A stretch of DNA of 64,000 bases from CAVSEK01 sp963726975 (GCA_963726975.1 CAVSEK010000013.1:248001-312000), one strand, 5' to 3'; shown: positions 49,108 to 60,555, counted from the stretch's first letter. Numbers and translations are program-made. The notes: generated by a model from the letters alone, not told the origin.

Positions 49108-49569
49108 TCAGGAGCGCAGCAGGCGCAGCAGCAGGGCGTCGATGGCGTCGTCGCTGCGCTCGGCCCCGCAGGGCACCTGCTCCTCGGTGAGGTCGAGGAA
49201 CGCCTGCACCTGGCCCCGGTCGACCGAGACGCACGCCGGCCGCCCGTAGCGCTCGAGCTCGAACCAGACCCGGTCGCGCAGGTCGTCCGGGCGGATCCGC
49301 ACGCTCCCGTCGCCCGTCGCCTCCGACAGCCCGTAGCGCACGAAGTCGCGCAGCACCTGCCACGTGCCGCGCGGCAGCGCCGGGTGGTCGGGCTGCGCCG
49401 ACAGCACGAGCACCACGGCCAGGGGGTCGCCGGGCTCCCAGCCGAAGCGCAGCACCGTGAGCCTCCCGCGGCCGCTGTGCCCCGCGTCCTCGATGACGAC
49501 GTCGAGCGTCACCGCGCCGCTGGCCGAGCGCACCGGGCAGGCCGGGGCCGGGCGGTCGTCGTGGTGCAC
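49108..49569 (-). CDS. SsgA-like sporulation/cell-division regulator
   Basis: This 153-residue protein fits the SsgA-like (SALP) family found only in morphologically complex actinobacteria. Visible blocks are LRFGWEPGDPLAVVLVLS, WQVLRDFVRYGLSEATGDG, GSVRIRPDDLRDRVWFELER and VQAFLDLTEEQVPCGAE. SALPs recruit FtsZ (SsgB) or control septum and peptidoglycan processing during sporulation. Which subgroup this is cannot be told. It lies between uvrA and uvrC on the opposite strand, not with other division genes. With whiA at 53.6 kb it supports a developing, probably sporulating host. Confidence 0.82.
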   Translation of the reverse strand: MHHDDRPAPACPVRSASGAVTLDVVIEDAGHSGRGRLTVLRFGWEPGDPLAVVLVLSAQPDHPALPRGTWQVLRDFVRYGLSEATGDGSVRIRPDDLRDRVWFELERYGRPACVSVDRGQVQAFLDLTEEQVPCGAERSDDAIDALLLRLLRS

Positions 49570-49674
49570 GCCGAGCCTCCGTCCGTCCGGTACGTCCGGT
49601 CGTCAGGGTGGCACCCGCCGGGCCGAGCCGCTACCCGCCCCACGGCGACCGGCCGTCGCACCGCCCGCCGAACG

Positions 49675-49680
49675 TAGGCT
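49675..49680 (+). promoter_or_regulatory. Candidate -10 hexamer (TAGGCT) for leaderless uvrC
   Basis: TAGGCT, seven bases, then the uvrC GTG; no Shine-Dalgarno. It would drive uvrC and probably the coupled rapZ, yvcK and whiA. Confidence 0.5.
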
Positions 49681-49687
49681 GGACGGC

Positions 49688-51766
49688 GTGGCGGACCCCT
49701 CCTCGTACCGGCCCCGGCCGGGAGAGGTCCCGGACGCGCCGGGCGTCTACAAGTGGCGCGACGAGCACGGCCGGGTGATCTACGTCGGCAAGGCGAAGAG
49801 CCTGCGCAGCCGCCTCAACAGCTACTTCCAGGACGTCGGCGGCCTCCACCCCCGCACCCGCCAGATGGTCACGACGGCCGCGTCGGTCGAGTGGACGGTG
49901 GTCGGCACCGAGGTCGAGGCGCTCCAGCTGGAGTACTCCTGGATCAAGGAGTACGACCCCCGCTTCAACGTCAAGTACCGCGACGACAAGAGCTACCCCA
50001 GCCTGGCGGTCACGGTCGGCGAGGAGTTCCCGCGGCTGCAGGTGATGCGGGGGCCGAAGAAGAAGGGCGTGCGCTACTTCGGGCCGTACGCCCACGCCTG
50101 GGCCATCCGCGAGACGCTGGACCTGCTGCTGCGGGTCTTCCCGGCCCGCACCTGCAGCAAGGGCGTCTTCGTGCGGGCGGGACAGGTCGGCCGGCCCTGC
50201 CTGCTCGGCTACATCGACAAGTGCTCGGCGCCCTGCGTCGGGTCGGTCTCCGCGCAGGAGCACCGGGGCATCGTCGACGACTTCTGCGACTTCATGAGCG
50301 GGCAGTCGGGCCGGTTCGTCCGCCGGCTGGAGAAGGAGATGGCGGCGGCGGCGGCCGACCAGGAGTACGAGCGGGCGGCCCGGCTGCGCGACGACATCGG
50401 CGCGCTCACCCGGGCGATGGAGAAGCAGGCCGTCGTGCTGGCCGACGCCACGGACGCCGACGTCGTCGGCGTGGCCGAGGACGCGCTGGAGGCGGCCGTC
50501 CAGGTCTTCTACGTGCGGGGTGGCCGGGTCCGCGGCCAGCGCGGCTTCGTCGTCGACAAGGTCGAGGAGCTGAGCACGGGCGAGCTCGTCGGCCAGTTCC
50601 TCACCCAGGCGTACGGCGAGGAGGACCCCGAGGCCGTCCTCGAGCCCGCGGTCGACCGCCGGTCGCTCCCGGGCGCCGGCGTCACCCTCGCGCCGGCGTG
50701 GGGCGAGACCGACGACGTGCCCCGCGAGGTGCTCGTCAGCGCCCTGCCGCCGGACGCCGAGGCGGTGCAGGAGTGGCTGCGCGGCCTGCGAGGCGCCAAC
50801 GTCTCGCTGCGCGTGCCGCAGCGCGGCGACAAGCGGGCCCTGCTCGAGACGGTCGAGAAGAACGCCGCCCAGGCCTTCGCGCTGCACAAGACCCGGCGGG
50901 CCAGCGACCTCACGGCCCGCTCGGTCGCGCTCCAGGAGCTCCAGGACGCCCTCGAGCTCGACGAGGCGCCCTTGCGCATCGAGTGCTTCGACGTCTCCCA
51001 CGTCCAGGGCACCGACGTCGTCGCCAGCATGGTCGTCTTCGAGGACGGGCTGGCCCGCCGCTCGGAGTACCGCCGCTTCGCGGTCCGCGGCGCGGACGGC
51101 GTCGACGACACCGCGTCGATGCGCGAGGTGCTTCGCCGCCGCTTCGCCCGCTACCTCGACGAGCGGGCCGAGACCGGGCAGCTCGACACGGCCGACGCGC
51201 ACGTCGACCCGGCCGGCCCCGGGGAGCGGCCCGGGATCGACCCCGAGACCGGGCGGCCCCGGCGGTTCGCCTACCCGCCCCAGCTGCTCGTCGTCGACGG
51301 CGGGACCCCGCAGGTCGCGGCGGCGCAGGCGGTGCTCGACGAGCTCGGGATCTCCGACGTGGCGCTGTGCGGGCTGGCCAAGCGGCTCGAGGAGGTGTGG
51401 CTGCCCGGGCAGGAGGACCCGGTCATCCTGCCCCGGACCTCCGAGGGCCTCTACCTGCTGCAGCGGGTCCGCGACGAGGCGCACCGGTTCGCGATCACCT
51501 ACCACCGGCAGAAGCGCTCGCGGTCGATGCTGGAGAGCGCGCTCGACGGCGTCCCCGGGCTCGGGGAGACCCGGCGAAAGGCGCTGCTGCGGCACTTCGG
51601 GTCGCTCAAGCGGCTGCGGGCCGCGAGCGTCGAGGAGCTCGTCGAGGTGCCGGGGGTGGGCCGTCGCACCGCCGAGGCCCTCGTCGCGGCGCTCGCCGGC
51701 GACGCCTCGCCCGCCCCGGACGCCGTGCCGGCCTTCGACCCGGGCACGGGCGAGGTGCTCGCGTGA
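49688..51766 (+). CDS. uvrC: Excinuclease ABC subunit C
   Basis: This 692-residue nuclease makes both incisions around a lesion. The N-terminal GIY-YIG nuclease is GVYKWRDEHGRVIYVGKAKS with its catalytic Tyr and Arg. A UVR domain (DQEYERAARLRDDIGALTRA) contacts UvrB. The C-terminal RNase H-like endonuclease has IECFDVSHVQGTDVVASMVV and LLVVDGGTPQVAAA, and a pair of helix-hairpin-helix motifs ends the protein (GVPGLGETRRKALLRHFG and VEVPGVGRRTAEALVAAL). A four-base overlap links it to rapZ. The uvrC-rapZ-yvcK-whiA order is a hallmark of actinobacteria. Confidence 0.97.
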   Translation: MADPSSYRPRPGEVPDAPGVYKWRDEHGRVIYVGKAKSLRSRLNSYFQDVGGLHPRTRQMVTTAASVEWTVVGTEVEALQLEYSWIKEYDPRFNVKYRDDKSYPSLAVTVGEEFPRLQVMRGPKKKGVRYFGPYAHAWAIRETLDLLLRVFPARTCSKGVFVRAGQVGRPCLLGYIDKCSAPCVGSVSAQEHRGIVDDFCDFMSGQSGRFVRRLEKEMAAAAADQEYERAARLRDDIGALTRAMEKQAVVLADATDADVVGVAEDALEAAVQVFYVRGGRVRGQRGFVVDKVEELSTGELVGQFLTQAYGEEDPEAVLEPAVDRRSLPGAGVTLAPAWGETDDVPREVLVSALPPDAEAVQEWLRGLRGANVSLRVPQRGDKRALLETVEKNAAQAFALHKTRRASDLTARSVALQELQDALELDEAPLRIECFDVSHVQGTDVVASMVVFEDGLARRSEYRRFAVRGADGVDDTASMREVLRRRFARYLDERAETGQLDTADAHVDPAGPGERPGIDPETGRPRRFAYPPQLLVVDGGTPQVAAAQAVLDELGISDVALCGLAKRLEEVWLPGQEDPVILPRTSEGLYLLQRVRDEAHRFAITYHRQKRSRSMLESALDGVPGLGETRRKALLRHFGSLKRLRAASVEELVEVPGVGRRTAEALVAALAGDASPAPDAVPAFDPGTGEVLA

Positions 51767-52644
51767 CCGCGCCCCGCGGCACGCCGTCGATGCAGCTCGT
51801 CGTCGTGAGCGGCCTCTCCGGGGCCGGGCGCTCGACCGCGGCCAAGTGCCTGGAGGACCTGGGCTGGTTCGTCGTGGACAACCTGCCGCCGGGGCTGCTG
51901 CCGACCATGGTCGAGCTCGGGGCCCGCAGTGCCGGCGCGGTCGACCGGATCGCCGTCGTCGCCGACGTGCGCAGCCGGGCCTTCCCGTCCGACCTCCGCT
52001 CGGCGCTCGAGCAGGCCGAGGAGCTCGGGGTGCACCCCCGGGTCCTGTTCCTCGAGGCGGCCGACGAGGCCCTCGTCCGCCGGTTCGACAGCGTGCGTCG
52101 CCCGCACCCGCTGCAGGGCGACGGCAGCCTCGTCGACGGGATCACCCTGGAGCGCGACCTGCTGCGCGACCTGCGCGGCGCCGCCGACCTCGTCCTCGAC
52201 ACGACGTCGCTCAACGTCCACGAGCTGCGGGCCAAGGTGGTGACGGCGTTCGGCGGGGCCGAGGAGGACCGCCTGCACCTGACGGTCCAGTCCTTCGGCT
52301 ACAAGTACGGCCTCCCGGTCGACGCCGACCTCGTGCTCGACTGCCGCTTCCTGCCCAACCCGCACTGGGTGCCCGAGCTGCGGCCGCGCACCGGGCAGGA
52401 CCCCGCGGTGCGCGACCACGTGCTCGCCTCGCCCGGGGCGCAGGAGTTCCTCGAGCGCGGGGAGGGGCTGCTGCGCCTGCTCTTCGACGGCTACCTGCGC
52501 GAGGGCAAGCGCTACGCCCTGCTCGCGGTCGGCTGCACCGGCGGCAAGCACCGCAGCGTGGCGATGAGCGAGCAGCTCGCCGCGCGGCTGGCCGGCGCCG
52601 GGGTCGACGTCACCGTCGTGCACCGCGACCTGGGGCGCGAGTGA
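51763..52644 (+). CDS. rapZ: RNase adapter RapZ / YvcJ-family nucleotide-binding protein
   Basis: This 293-residue P-loop protein has the actinobacterial form of the Walker A motif, GLSGAGRSTAAKCLEDLGWF, where Arg replaces Lys. It also has VVDNLPPGLLPTMVELGARS, the C-terminal FGYKYGLPVDADLVLDCRFL and NPHWVPELRP, and GCTGGKHRSVAMSEQLA. In E. coli RapZ controls glucosamine-6-phosphate synthase through small RNAs; in Gram-positive bacteria YvcJ binds and hydrolyses nucleotides, and the RNA role is not established. The GTG overlaps uvrC by four bases and the stop overlaps yvcK by four. Confidence 0.93.
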   Translation: MTAPRGTPSMQLVVVSGLSGAGRSTAAKCLEDLGWFVVDNLPPGLLPTMVELGARSAGAVDRIAVVADVRSRAFPSDLRSALEQAEELGVHPRVLFLEAADEALVRRFDSVRRPHPLQGDGSLVDGITLERDLLRDLRGAADLVLDTTSLNVHELRAKVVTAFGGAEEDRLHLTVQSFGYKYGLPVDADLVLDCRFLPNPHWVPELRPRTGQDPAVRDHVLASPGAQEFLERGEGLLRLLFDGYLREGKRYALLAVGCTGGKHRSVAMSEQLAARLAGAGVDVTVVHRDLGRE

Positions 52645-53609
52645 GCGGGTCGACGACGGTCGGGTCGCCTGCGACCGGGCCGCGGGTGGTGGCCCTCGGC
52701 GGCGGCCACGGCCTGGCCGCCTCCCTGCAGGCGCTGCGGACGGTGACGCCCGACCTCACCGCGGTCGTGACGGTCGCCGACGACGGCGGCTCGAGCGGGC
52801 GGCTGCGGGAGGAGTTCGGCGTGCTCCCGCCGGGCGACCTGCGGATGGCGCTGGCGGCGCTGGCCGGCGCGGACGCCTGGGGCGCCACCTGGGCGCGGCT
52901 GCTCCAGCACCGCTTCGGCGGCGGCGGGCCGCTCGCCGGGCACGCGGTGGGCAACCTGCTGCTCGCCGGGCTGGCCGAGACCGAGGGCGACGTCGTCGCG
53001 GCCCTCGACCTCGTCGGCCGGCTGCTCGGCGGCACCGGCCGGGTGCTGCCCGCCAGCCGCACACCGCTCGAGATCTGCGCGGAGGTGGACGAGGACGGCT
53101 CCGTCCGCACCGTGCGCGGGCAGGTGCAGGTCGCCACCGCGCCCGGCGCGGTGCAGGGCGTCTGGCTCAGCCCCGCGGAGCCGCCGGCGTGCGCGGAGGC
53201 GGTGGCGGCGGTCCTGAGCGCCGACTGGGTGGTCCTGGGCCCGGGCTCCTGGTTCAGCAGCGTGCTGCCGCACCTGCTCGTGCCGGGCCTGCGGGCGGCG
53301 CTGGAGGCCACCTCCGCCCGCGTCGTCGTCACCCTCAACCTCGCACCTCAGCAGGGCGAGACCGCCGGCTTCTCGCCGGAGGCCCATCTCGACGTGCTGC
53401 TGGCCCACGCCCCCGGCCTGCGGCTCGACGTCGTCCTCGCCGACCCCGACGCGGTGGTCGACACGCGTGGTCTGATGTCTGCGGTGGAGGCGTGCGGTGC
53501 CCGTCTGGCGCTCGCCCCGGTGGCCCTCGGCGACGGCACCCCCCGGCACGACCCGTCGCGACTCGGCGCGGCCCTCGACTCGATCTTCACAGGAGCGGCA
53601 TGGCGATGA
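52641..53609 (+). CDS. yvcK: YvcK/CofD-like gluconeogenesis factor
   Basis: This 322-residue Rossmann-like protein has the signature ALGGGHGLAASLQALR and VTVADDGGSSGRLREEFGVL, then GHAVGNLLLAGLAE and VVLGPGSWFSSVLPHLLVPG. The family is related to the F420-synthesis enzyme CofD but binds UDP-sugars and supports growth on gluconeogenic carbon and cell-wall precursor supply (known for Bacillus and mycobacteria). Placement next to rapZ and whiA is conserved. Its start overlaps rapZ by four bases, and its end overlaps whiA by ten. Confidence 0.93.
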   Translation: MSGSTTVGSPATGPRVVALGGGHGLAASLQALRTVTPDLTAVVTVADDGGSSGRLREEFGVLPPGDLRMALAALAGADAWGATWARLLQHRFGGGGPLAGHAVGNLLLAGLAETEGDVVAALDLVGRLLGGTGRVLPASRTPLEICAEVDEDGSVRTVRGQVQVATAPGAVQGVWLSPAEPPACAEAVAAVLSADWVVLGPGSWFSSVLPHLLVPGLRAALEATSARVVVTLNLAPQQGETAGFSPEAHLDVLLAHAPGLRLDVVLADPDAVVDTRGLMSAVEACGARLALAPVALGDGTPRHDPSRLGAALDSIFTGAAWR

Positions 53610-54580
53610 CCTCGGCGGTCAAGGACGAGCTCTCGCGGCTCCCGATCACCCGGCCCTGCTGCCGGCGGGCGGAGACGGCGGCGGTGCTGCGCTTCGCCGG
53701 TGGTCTGCACCTCGTCGCGGGCTCCGTCGTCGTCGAGGCCGAGCTCGACGCGGGCTCGACCGCGCGCCGGCTCCGCAAGGAGGTCGCCGAGGTCTACGGC
53801 CACGCCAGCGACGTCCAGGTGCTGGCGGCCGGCGGTCTGCGCAAGGGCAACCGCTGGGTGGTCCGCGTGACCAAGGACGGCGCCGGCCTCGCCCGCCAGG
53901 TCGGCCTGGTCGACGGGCACGGGCGCCCGGTGCGGGGCCTGCCGCCGGCGGTCGTGAGCGGCGGCACCTGCGACGCCGCCGCCGCCTGGCGCGGCGCCTT
54001 CCTCGCGCACGGCTCGCTCACCGAACCGGGCCGCTCGTCGTCGCTGGAGATCACCTGCCCCGGCCCGGAGGCGGCCCTCGCGCTGGTCGGTGCCGCGCGC
54101 CGGCTCGGCGTGCAGGCCAAGGCCCGCGAGGTGCGCGGTGTCGACCGGGTCGTGGTGCGCGACGGGGACGCCATCGGCGCGCTGCTCACCCGCCTGGGCG
54201 CCCACGACGCCGTGCTCGCCTGGGAGGACCGGCGGATGCGCCGCGAGGTGCGGGCGACCGCCAACCGGCTGGCCAACTTCGACGACGCCAACCTGCGCCG
54301 CTCGGCGCGGGCGGCCGTCGCCGCCGGGGCCCGGGTCGAGCGCGCCCTGGAGATCCTCGGCGACGACGCCCCCGAGCACCTGCTCGTCGCCGGTCGGCTG
54401 CGGCGCGAGCACGCCAACGCCAGCCTCGAGGAGCTCGGGGCCCTGGCCGACCCGCCGATGACCAAGGACGCGGTGGCCGGGCGCATCCGCCGGCTGCTCG
54501 CGATGGCCGACAAGCGCGCCTCCGACCTCGGGATGCCCGGCACCGAGGACGCCGTGACCCCGGAGATGCTCGCGCCGTGA
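53600..54580 (+). CDS. whiA: Sporulation transcription factor WhiA
   Basis: This 326-residue DNA-binding regulator has two N-terminal LAGLIDADG-like lobes (AAVLRFAGGLHLVAGSVVVE onward), degenerate for nuclease activity, and a C-terminal sigma-factor-like helix-turn-helix (ASLEELGALADPPMTKDAVA, GRIRRLLAMADKR). The middle block RATANRLANFDDANLRRSAR is almost invariant in actinobacteria. In Streptomyces WhiA works with WhiB to start sporulation septation. Of two in-frame ATGs, the first (53600) follows AGGAG and gives the standard MAMT-type N-terminus. It overlaps yvcK, so expression is tied to the uvrC-rapZ-yvcK operon. Confidence 0.95.
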   Translation: MAMTSAVKDELSRLPITRPCCRRAETAAVLRFAGGLHLVAGSVVVEAELDAGSTARRLRKEVAEVYGHASDVQVLAAGGLRKGNRWVVRVTKDGAGLARQVGLVDGHGRPVRGLPPAVVSGGTCDAAAAWRGAFLAHGSLTEPGRSSSLEITCPGPEAALALVGAARRLGVQAKAREVRGVDRVVVRDGDAIGALLTRLGAHDAVLAWEDRRMRREVRATANRLANFDDANLRRSARAAVAAGARVERALEILGDDAPEHLLVAGRLRREHANASLEELGALADPPMTKDAVAGRIRRLLAMADKRASDLGMPGTEDAVTPEMLAP

Positions 54581-54593
54581 GGCGGGGGCGGCG

Positions 54594-55584
54594 GTGACCC
54601 CGCCGGGGGAGCCGTCGCCGAGCCAGCGCGTGGCCGCACTGAGGCGGGACCGGGCGCCGGGCCACGTCGCTGCCGCGGTCCCGGTGGGCGACGTCGACGC
54701 CGGCCTGCTGCGGGCCGCCGGCTGGTCCGTCCCCGGTCGCCTGCCCGCCACCCCGTACGAGGACCCGCAGGACGCGCCGTCGTACGTCGACGCGCGAGGA
54801 GCTGCTCGGCGACGCGCGGGTCGACGCGGTCGCGCTCGACGCGGGCGACCCGCGGACCGCAGGGCTGCTGCCGGCGCTGCGGGCCGCCGGGCTGCTGGTG
54901 CTGCTCCCGGTCCCGCGCTGCCGGCCGCGGACCTCCTGCGCTCGGCCGCCGCGGTGCCCGGACCCGACGTCGCCGTGGGCCTGCTGCAGCGCTGGGAGCC
55001 CTGGGCGCGCACCGTCGAGGCGGCCCTGCCGCTCGCGGGCGGGCCGCCGCTGCAGGTGACGGTCCGCGGCTGGCCGCGGGGCCGGCGGGCGACGGTCGAG
55101 CTCGTCGACCTGGTCCGCCGCTGGTGCGGGGACGTGGTCGCTGCGGTCGCGGCCCCGGAGGCCCTGCCGGCCCGCGAGCTGCCGGGCGGGGCGCGGGTCG
55201 CCTGGTCGCTGCTCACGGCCTCGGGCGCGACGGTGCTCGTGAGCGGCGACGACGCGCCGCCGCTGGCCCGGCTGTCCTTCGCGTCGGCCCGGCTCGAGGC
55301 CGGTCCGCTCGGCGCGCGCTGGGTCGGCGGTGCCGAGCTGCCGCTGCTCGCCGTGCCGGACCGTCGCGAGCAGGACTGGCCGGTGCCGCCCGGCACGCCG
55401 CCGGGCCTGCTGGCCTGCGCGGTGGCGCTGCGCGGCTCGGTCGGCGACCGCGACCCGGGACCCGCGACCCCGGGCGACACCGTCCCCCGGCCGGCCGGCC
55501 TGGGCGACCTGCTCGCGGCGTCCCGGGTGCTGGCCGCCCTGCGCGACCTCGGCGGCGACGGGTCGGCTCGCCCGCACCGGCTGA
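54594..55584 (+). CDS. Hypothetical protein, possibly Gfo/Idh/MocA-like; frame disrupted
   Basis: A protein of about 330 residues can be pieced together from three frames. It begins QRVAALRRDRAPGHVAAAVP, shifts +1 near 54797 into VDAVALDAGDPRTAGLLPAL and back near 54912 into ALPAADLLRSAAAV. It continues VGLLQRWEPWARTVEAALPL and VELVDLVRRWCGDVVAAVAA. A third shift near 55570 would end it at the TGA at 55582-55584; otherwise the frame runs on through gap. The order DAVAL-AGLL-LLQRWEPW-DLVRRWCGDV loosely recalls Gfo/Idh/MocA oxidoreductases, but the N-terminal GxGxxG cofactor loop is missing. So it could be a degenerate, non-catalytic relative or something else. Located between whiA and gap. Confidence 0.5.
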
Positions 55585-55605
55585 GCCGCTGTCGGAGCGC
55601 TCGGC

Positions 55606-55611
55606 TAGGTT
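55606..55611 (+). promoter_or_regulatory. Candidate -10 hexamer (TAGGTT) for gap-pgk-tpiA
   Basis: TAGGTT lies 39 bases before the gap GTG. The leader of about 30 bases ends in a GAGAGAGAGG purine tract that serves as the ribosome-binding site. Confidence 0.45.
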
Positions 55612-55644
55612 CGCCCGCAGTCGTCGTCGAGAGAGAGGCACCCA

Positions 55645-56657
<1,013 letters not shown>

Positions 56658-56661
<4 letters not shown>

Positions 56662-57831
56662 GGACCGCCGCCGACCTCGACGTCGCGGGCCGGCGGGTGC
56701 TGGTCCGCAGCGACCTCAACGTGCCGCTGGACGGTGCGCGGATCACCGACGACGGGCGCATCCGGGCGAGCCTGCCGCTGCTGCAGGACCTGCTCGACCG
56801 CGGCGCGCGGGTCGTCGTCACCGCCCACCTCGGCCGGCCGGGGGGACGGCCGACCCGGCCTTCTCGCTGGCGCCGGTGGCGGAGCGGCTCTCGGCGCTGC
56901 TCGGCCGCCCGGTGCCGCTGGCGGGCGACGTCGCCGGAGAGGGCAGCCGGGCGCTCGTCGACGGGCTCGCCGACGGGGAGCTCGTGCTGCTGGAGAACGT
57001 CCGCTTCGAGGCCGCCGAGACGAGCAAGGACGACGCCGAGCGCGGTGCCTTCGCCGACCGGCTGGCCGCGCTCGCCGACCTCTACGTGGACGACGCCTTC
57101 GGCGCCGTGCACCGCAGGCACGCCAGCGTCTACGACGTCGCGCAGCGCCTGCCGCACGCCGCGGGCCCGCTCGTGGCTGCGGAGGTCGCCGTGCTCGACC
57201 GCCTGACGGCCGAGCCCGCGCGGCCGTACGCCGTGGTCCTCGGCGGCTCCAAGGTGAGCGACAAGCTCAAGGTCATCCAGGCCCTGCTGCCGACCGTGGA
57301 CACGCTGCTGGTCGGCGGGGGGATGTGCTTCACCTTCCTGGCCGCGCAGGGGCACGACGTGGGCTCGAGCCTGCTCGAGGCCGAGCAGGTCGACGCCTGC
57401 CGCGCCTTCCTCGAGACGGGCAAGATCGTGCTGCCCGTCGACGTGGTCGCGGCCGAGGCCTTCGCGGCCGACGCGGTGCACGACGTCGTCCCGGCCGACG
57501 CCATCCCGTCCGACCGGATGGGGCTGGACATCGGGCCGGAGTCGGTGCGGCGGTTCACCGCGGCGCTCGCCGGCGCCCGCACGGTGTTCTGGAACGGCCC
57601 GATGGGCGTCTTCGAGCTGGCGCCCTACGCCGAGGGCACCCGCGGCGTGGCCGAGGCCGTCGCCGCGCGGACCGCCGACGGTGCCCTCACCGTCGTGGGC
57701 GGCGGCGACAGCGCCGCGGCGGTGCGCGCGCTGGGCATCGACGAGGCGCGCTTCACCCACATCTCCACCGGTGGCGGCGCGAGCCTGGAGCGGCTCGAGG
57801 GCAAGGCGCTGCCGGGACTGGAGGTGCTCGC

Positions 57832-57836
<5 letters not shown>
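56658..57836 (+). CDS. pgk: Phosphoglycerate kinase, frame shifted near 56850
   Basis: PGK transfers phosphate from 1,3-bisphosphoglycerate to ADP. The N-terminal substrate block VLVRSDLNVPLDG and TAHLGRPGGRP are in one frame. One base is missing near 56850, after which DPAFSLAPVAERL and all later blocks continue in another frame: VVLGGSKVSDKLKVIQALLP, FWNGPMGVFELAPYAEGT and the nucleotide-binding GGGDSAAAVRALGI. The natural end is EVLA and a TGA at 57834-57836. An extra C at 57833 hides this stop, so the frame reads straight into tpiA. Both events look like sequence errors; the corrected protein is about 393 residues, normal for PGK. Confidence 0.9.
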
Positions 57837-58615
<779 letters not shown>

Positions 58616-58740
58616 GCCCGAGCGGGGCCGGGCGCGGCGCTTCCCCCTCCAGGTCGCGGTCCGCCTGCGGGGCGGTCACGGGATCGTCACGATTGGCGCG
58701 CGAGGTGCCGCCGTCGCCACGCGGGGCCGCCGGGCGTGCC

Positions 58741-58746
58741 TACAGT
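58741..58746 (+). promoter_or_regulatory. Candidate -10 hexamer (TACAGT) for the peptide ABC operon
   Basis: TACAGT lies 77 bases before the GTG at 58823, within the 207-base gap after tpiA. The rest of the gap holds no gene I can support. Because sequence quality is poor here, the call is tentative. Confidence 0.3.
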
Positions 58747-58822
58747 CCGGTCGTCCCACCGGGAAGACCCCGGACCGGTCCGCGAGAGCTCCCAGGGTGT
58801 CCGGGAGGAGGAGGACAGTCGA

Positions 58823-60509
58823 GTGCAGTCTCGAAGAAGTCGGTGCGCGTCGTCGCACCTCTGCTGGCGCTCGCCATCGGCGCGGCCGCCTGCGGCGGCA
58901 GCGACGACACGAGCAGTCGGCTCGAGCAGCAGCGCCACCAGCGCGGGCAAGCCGGGCGGCACGTTCCGCCTCGGCATCGTCGAGCCCGACCGCGATCGAC
59001 CCGTACAACGCTCAGGAGTCCGAGGGCATCCTGGTCACCAAGAACGTCTTCACAGGGCCTCGTCGGCCTGAACGACGACAACGAGCTCGTCCCCGGTGCC
59101 GCCAAGACGTTCACGCCCAACGGCGACTGCACCGAGTGGACCTTCAAGCTCGACCCGAACGCGCAAGTTCAGCAACGGCGAGGCGGTCACCGCCCAGTCG
59201 TTCATCGACGGCTGGACCCGCGCGGCGCAGCAAGGAGGCCGCGTCGCGACGTGGCTACCACATGGCCGGCGTCACCGGCTTCGACGAGCTCAACGGCGGC
59301 TCGGCGACGACCTTCTCGGGCCTGTCGGCGCCCGACCCCACGACCTTCGTCGTCGGGCTGTCCGCGCCGGACTGCGAGTTCGACAAGAAGACGCTGCAGA
59401 CGGTCATGAGCCCGGTCCCCAAGGACGGCCGGCGCTGCGACGAACAAGACCTTCAACGACCTCCCGATCGGCAACGGGCCCTTCAAGATGGAAGGCCCGT
59501 GGCAGCACGACAAGTCGATCACGCTGGTCCGCAACGACGCAGTACTCGGGCCAGAAGGCCAACCTCGACCGCGTCGAGGTCACCATCCTGAACTCCGAGA
59601 ACGCGCTCCACCCTGGAGTACAACGGCCTCAAGGGCGGTCAGTTCGACTACGCCCGCATCCCACCGACCCTGCTCGGCCAGGCGAAGGCGCAGTACGAGC
59701 CGCAGGGCGGCTTCCTCAACGAGGTCAAGTACGGGCATCAACTACATCCTGCCGGCGGAGGCCACCGCGCCGTTCAACTCGGCCGACGCCCGCAAGGCGG
59801 TCTCGTACGCGATCGACCGCGACGCCATCATCAGCGGTGTCTTCAAGGGCTTCCAGACCAAGGCGACGTCGCTTCATCCCGCCGTGCCTTCAAGGCCAGT
59901 ACTACAGCGAGGGCGTCTGCGAGTCCTGCGTGAAGCAGGACCCGGCCAAGGCCAAGGAGTTCGCGGCCAAGGCCGGCCTCACGCCCGGCACGACGATCAA
60001 CCTGTCGTTCAACACCGGTGGCGGCCACGAGGAGTGGGTGCAGGCCGTCGCGGCCCAGCTGCAGGACGTCCTCGGCGTCAAGGTCAACGTCACCGGCGTG
60101 CCGTTCAAGGAGCTGCTGCAGAACGAGAAGAAGCCCGGACGCCACCGGCCTGTTCCGCTCCGCCTGGGGCGCCGACTACCCGACGCCGGACAACTTCCTG
60201 TTCCCGCTGATGGCCACCACGGCGATCAACCCGGAGCCGCGGCGAACGTCGTCCAGGGCGACAACGCGGCGCGCTACAGCAACCCGGCCTTCGACCAGCT
60301 GCTGGTCCAGGAGCGGGCGGCCAAGACCGACGCGGAGCGCGTCGCCGATCATCAAGCAGGCCGAGAAGATGGCCATCGGCGACGACCTGGCCCTCATCCC
60401 GCTGTGGTACCGCACGCAGTACCGCGTCGTTCGACTCCGGCCAAGTGCAAGAACGTCGAGCTGGACTTCTTCGAGGACCCGACGCTGACCGACCATCAGC
60501 CTGAAGTAG
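58823..60509 (+). CDS. oppA: Peptide/oligopeptide ABC transporter substrate-binding lipoprotein, frame broken
   Basis: Joining the frames gives a protein of about 550 residues of the OppA/DppA family (SBP type 5). It begins SKKSVRVVAPLLALAIG, then a lipobox GAAACGGSDD, so it is membrane-anchored outside the cell. Family blocks follow: GGTFRLGIVEP, TAIDPYNAQESEGILVTKNV, CTEWTFKLDPNA, ADARKAVSYAIDRDAIISGV, NLSFNTGGGHEEWVQAVAAQ and TGLFRSAWGADYPTPDNFLF. About fifteen single-base insertions, for example at 58918, 58988, 59054, 59164 and 59231, change the frame. Each one can be removed to restore the family sequence. A GGAGGAGGAGG tract precedes the GTG. A strong hairpin follows the stop and may limit readthrough to the permease genes. 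Confidence 0.85.
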
Positions 60510-60518
60510 GCGCACGAC

Positions 60519-60555
60519 CCGTCGGGGCCGGGGGGACGCCTCCCGGCCCCGACGG
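60519..60555. terminator. Strong hairpin between oppA and the permease genes
   Basis: A perfect 14-bp stem (CCGTCGGGGCCGGG with CCCGGCCCCGACGG) and a 9-base loop begin nine bases after the oppA stop. Partial termination here would make more binding protein than permease, a common arrangement in ABC operons. Confidence 0.7.

Noticed and set aside
51763..51830. RapZ Walker A with Arg instead of Lys (GLSGAGRS)
   Set aside because: This is the normal form in actinobacterial RapZ/YvcJ proteins as I know them, unlike the same change in the orphan LivF.
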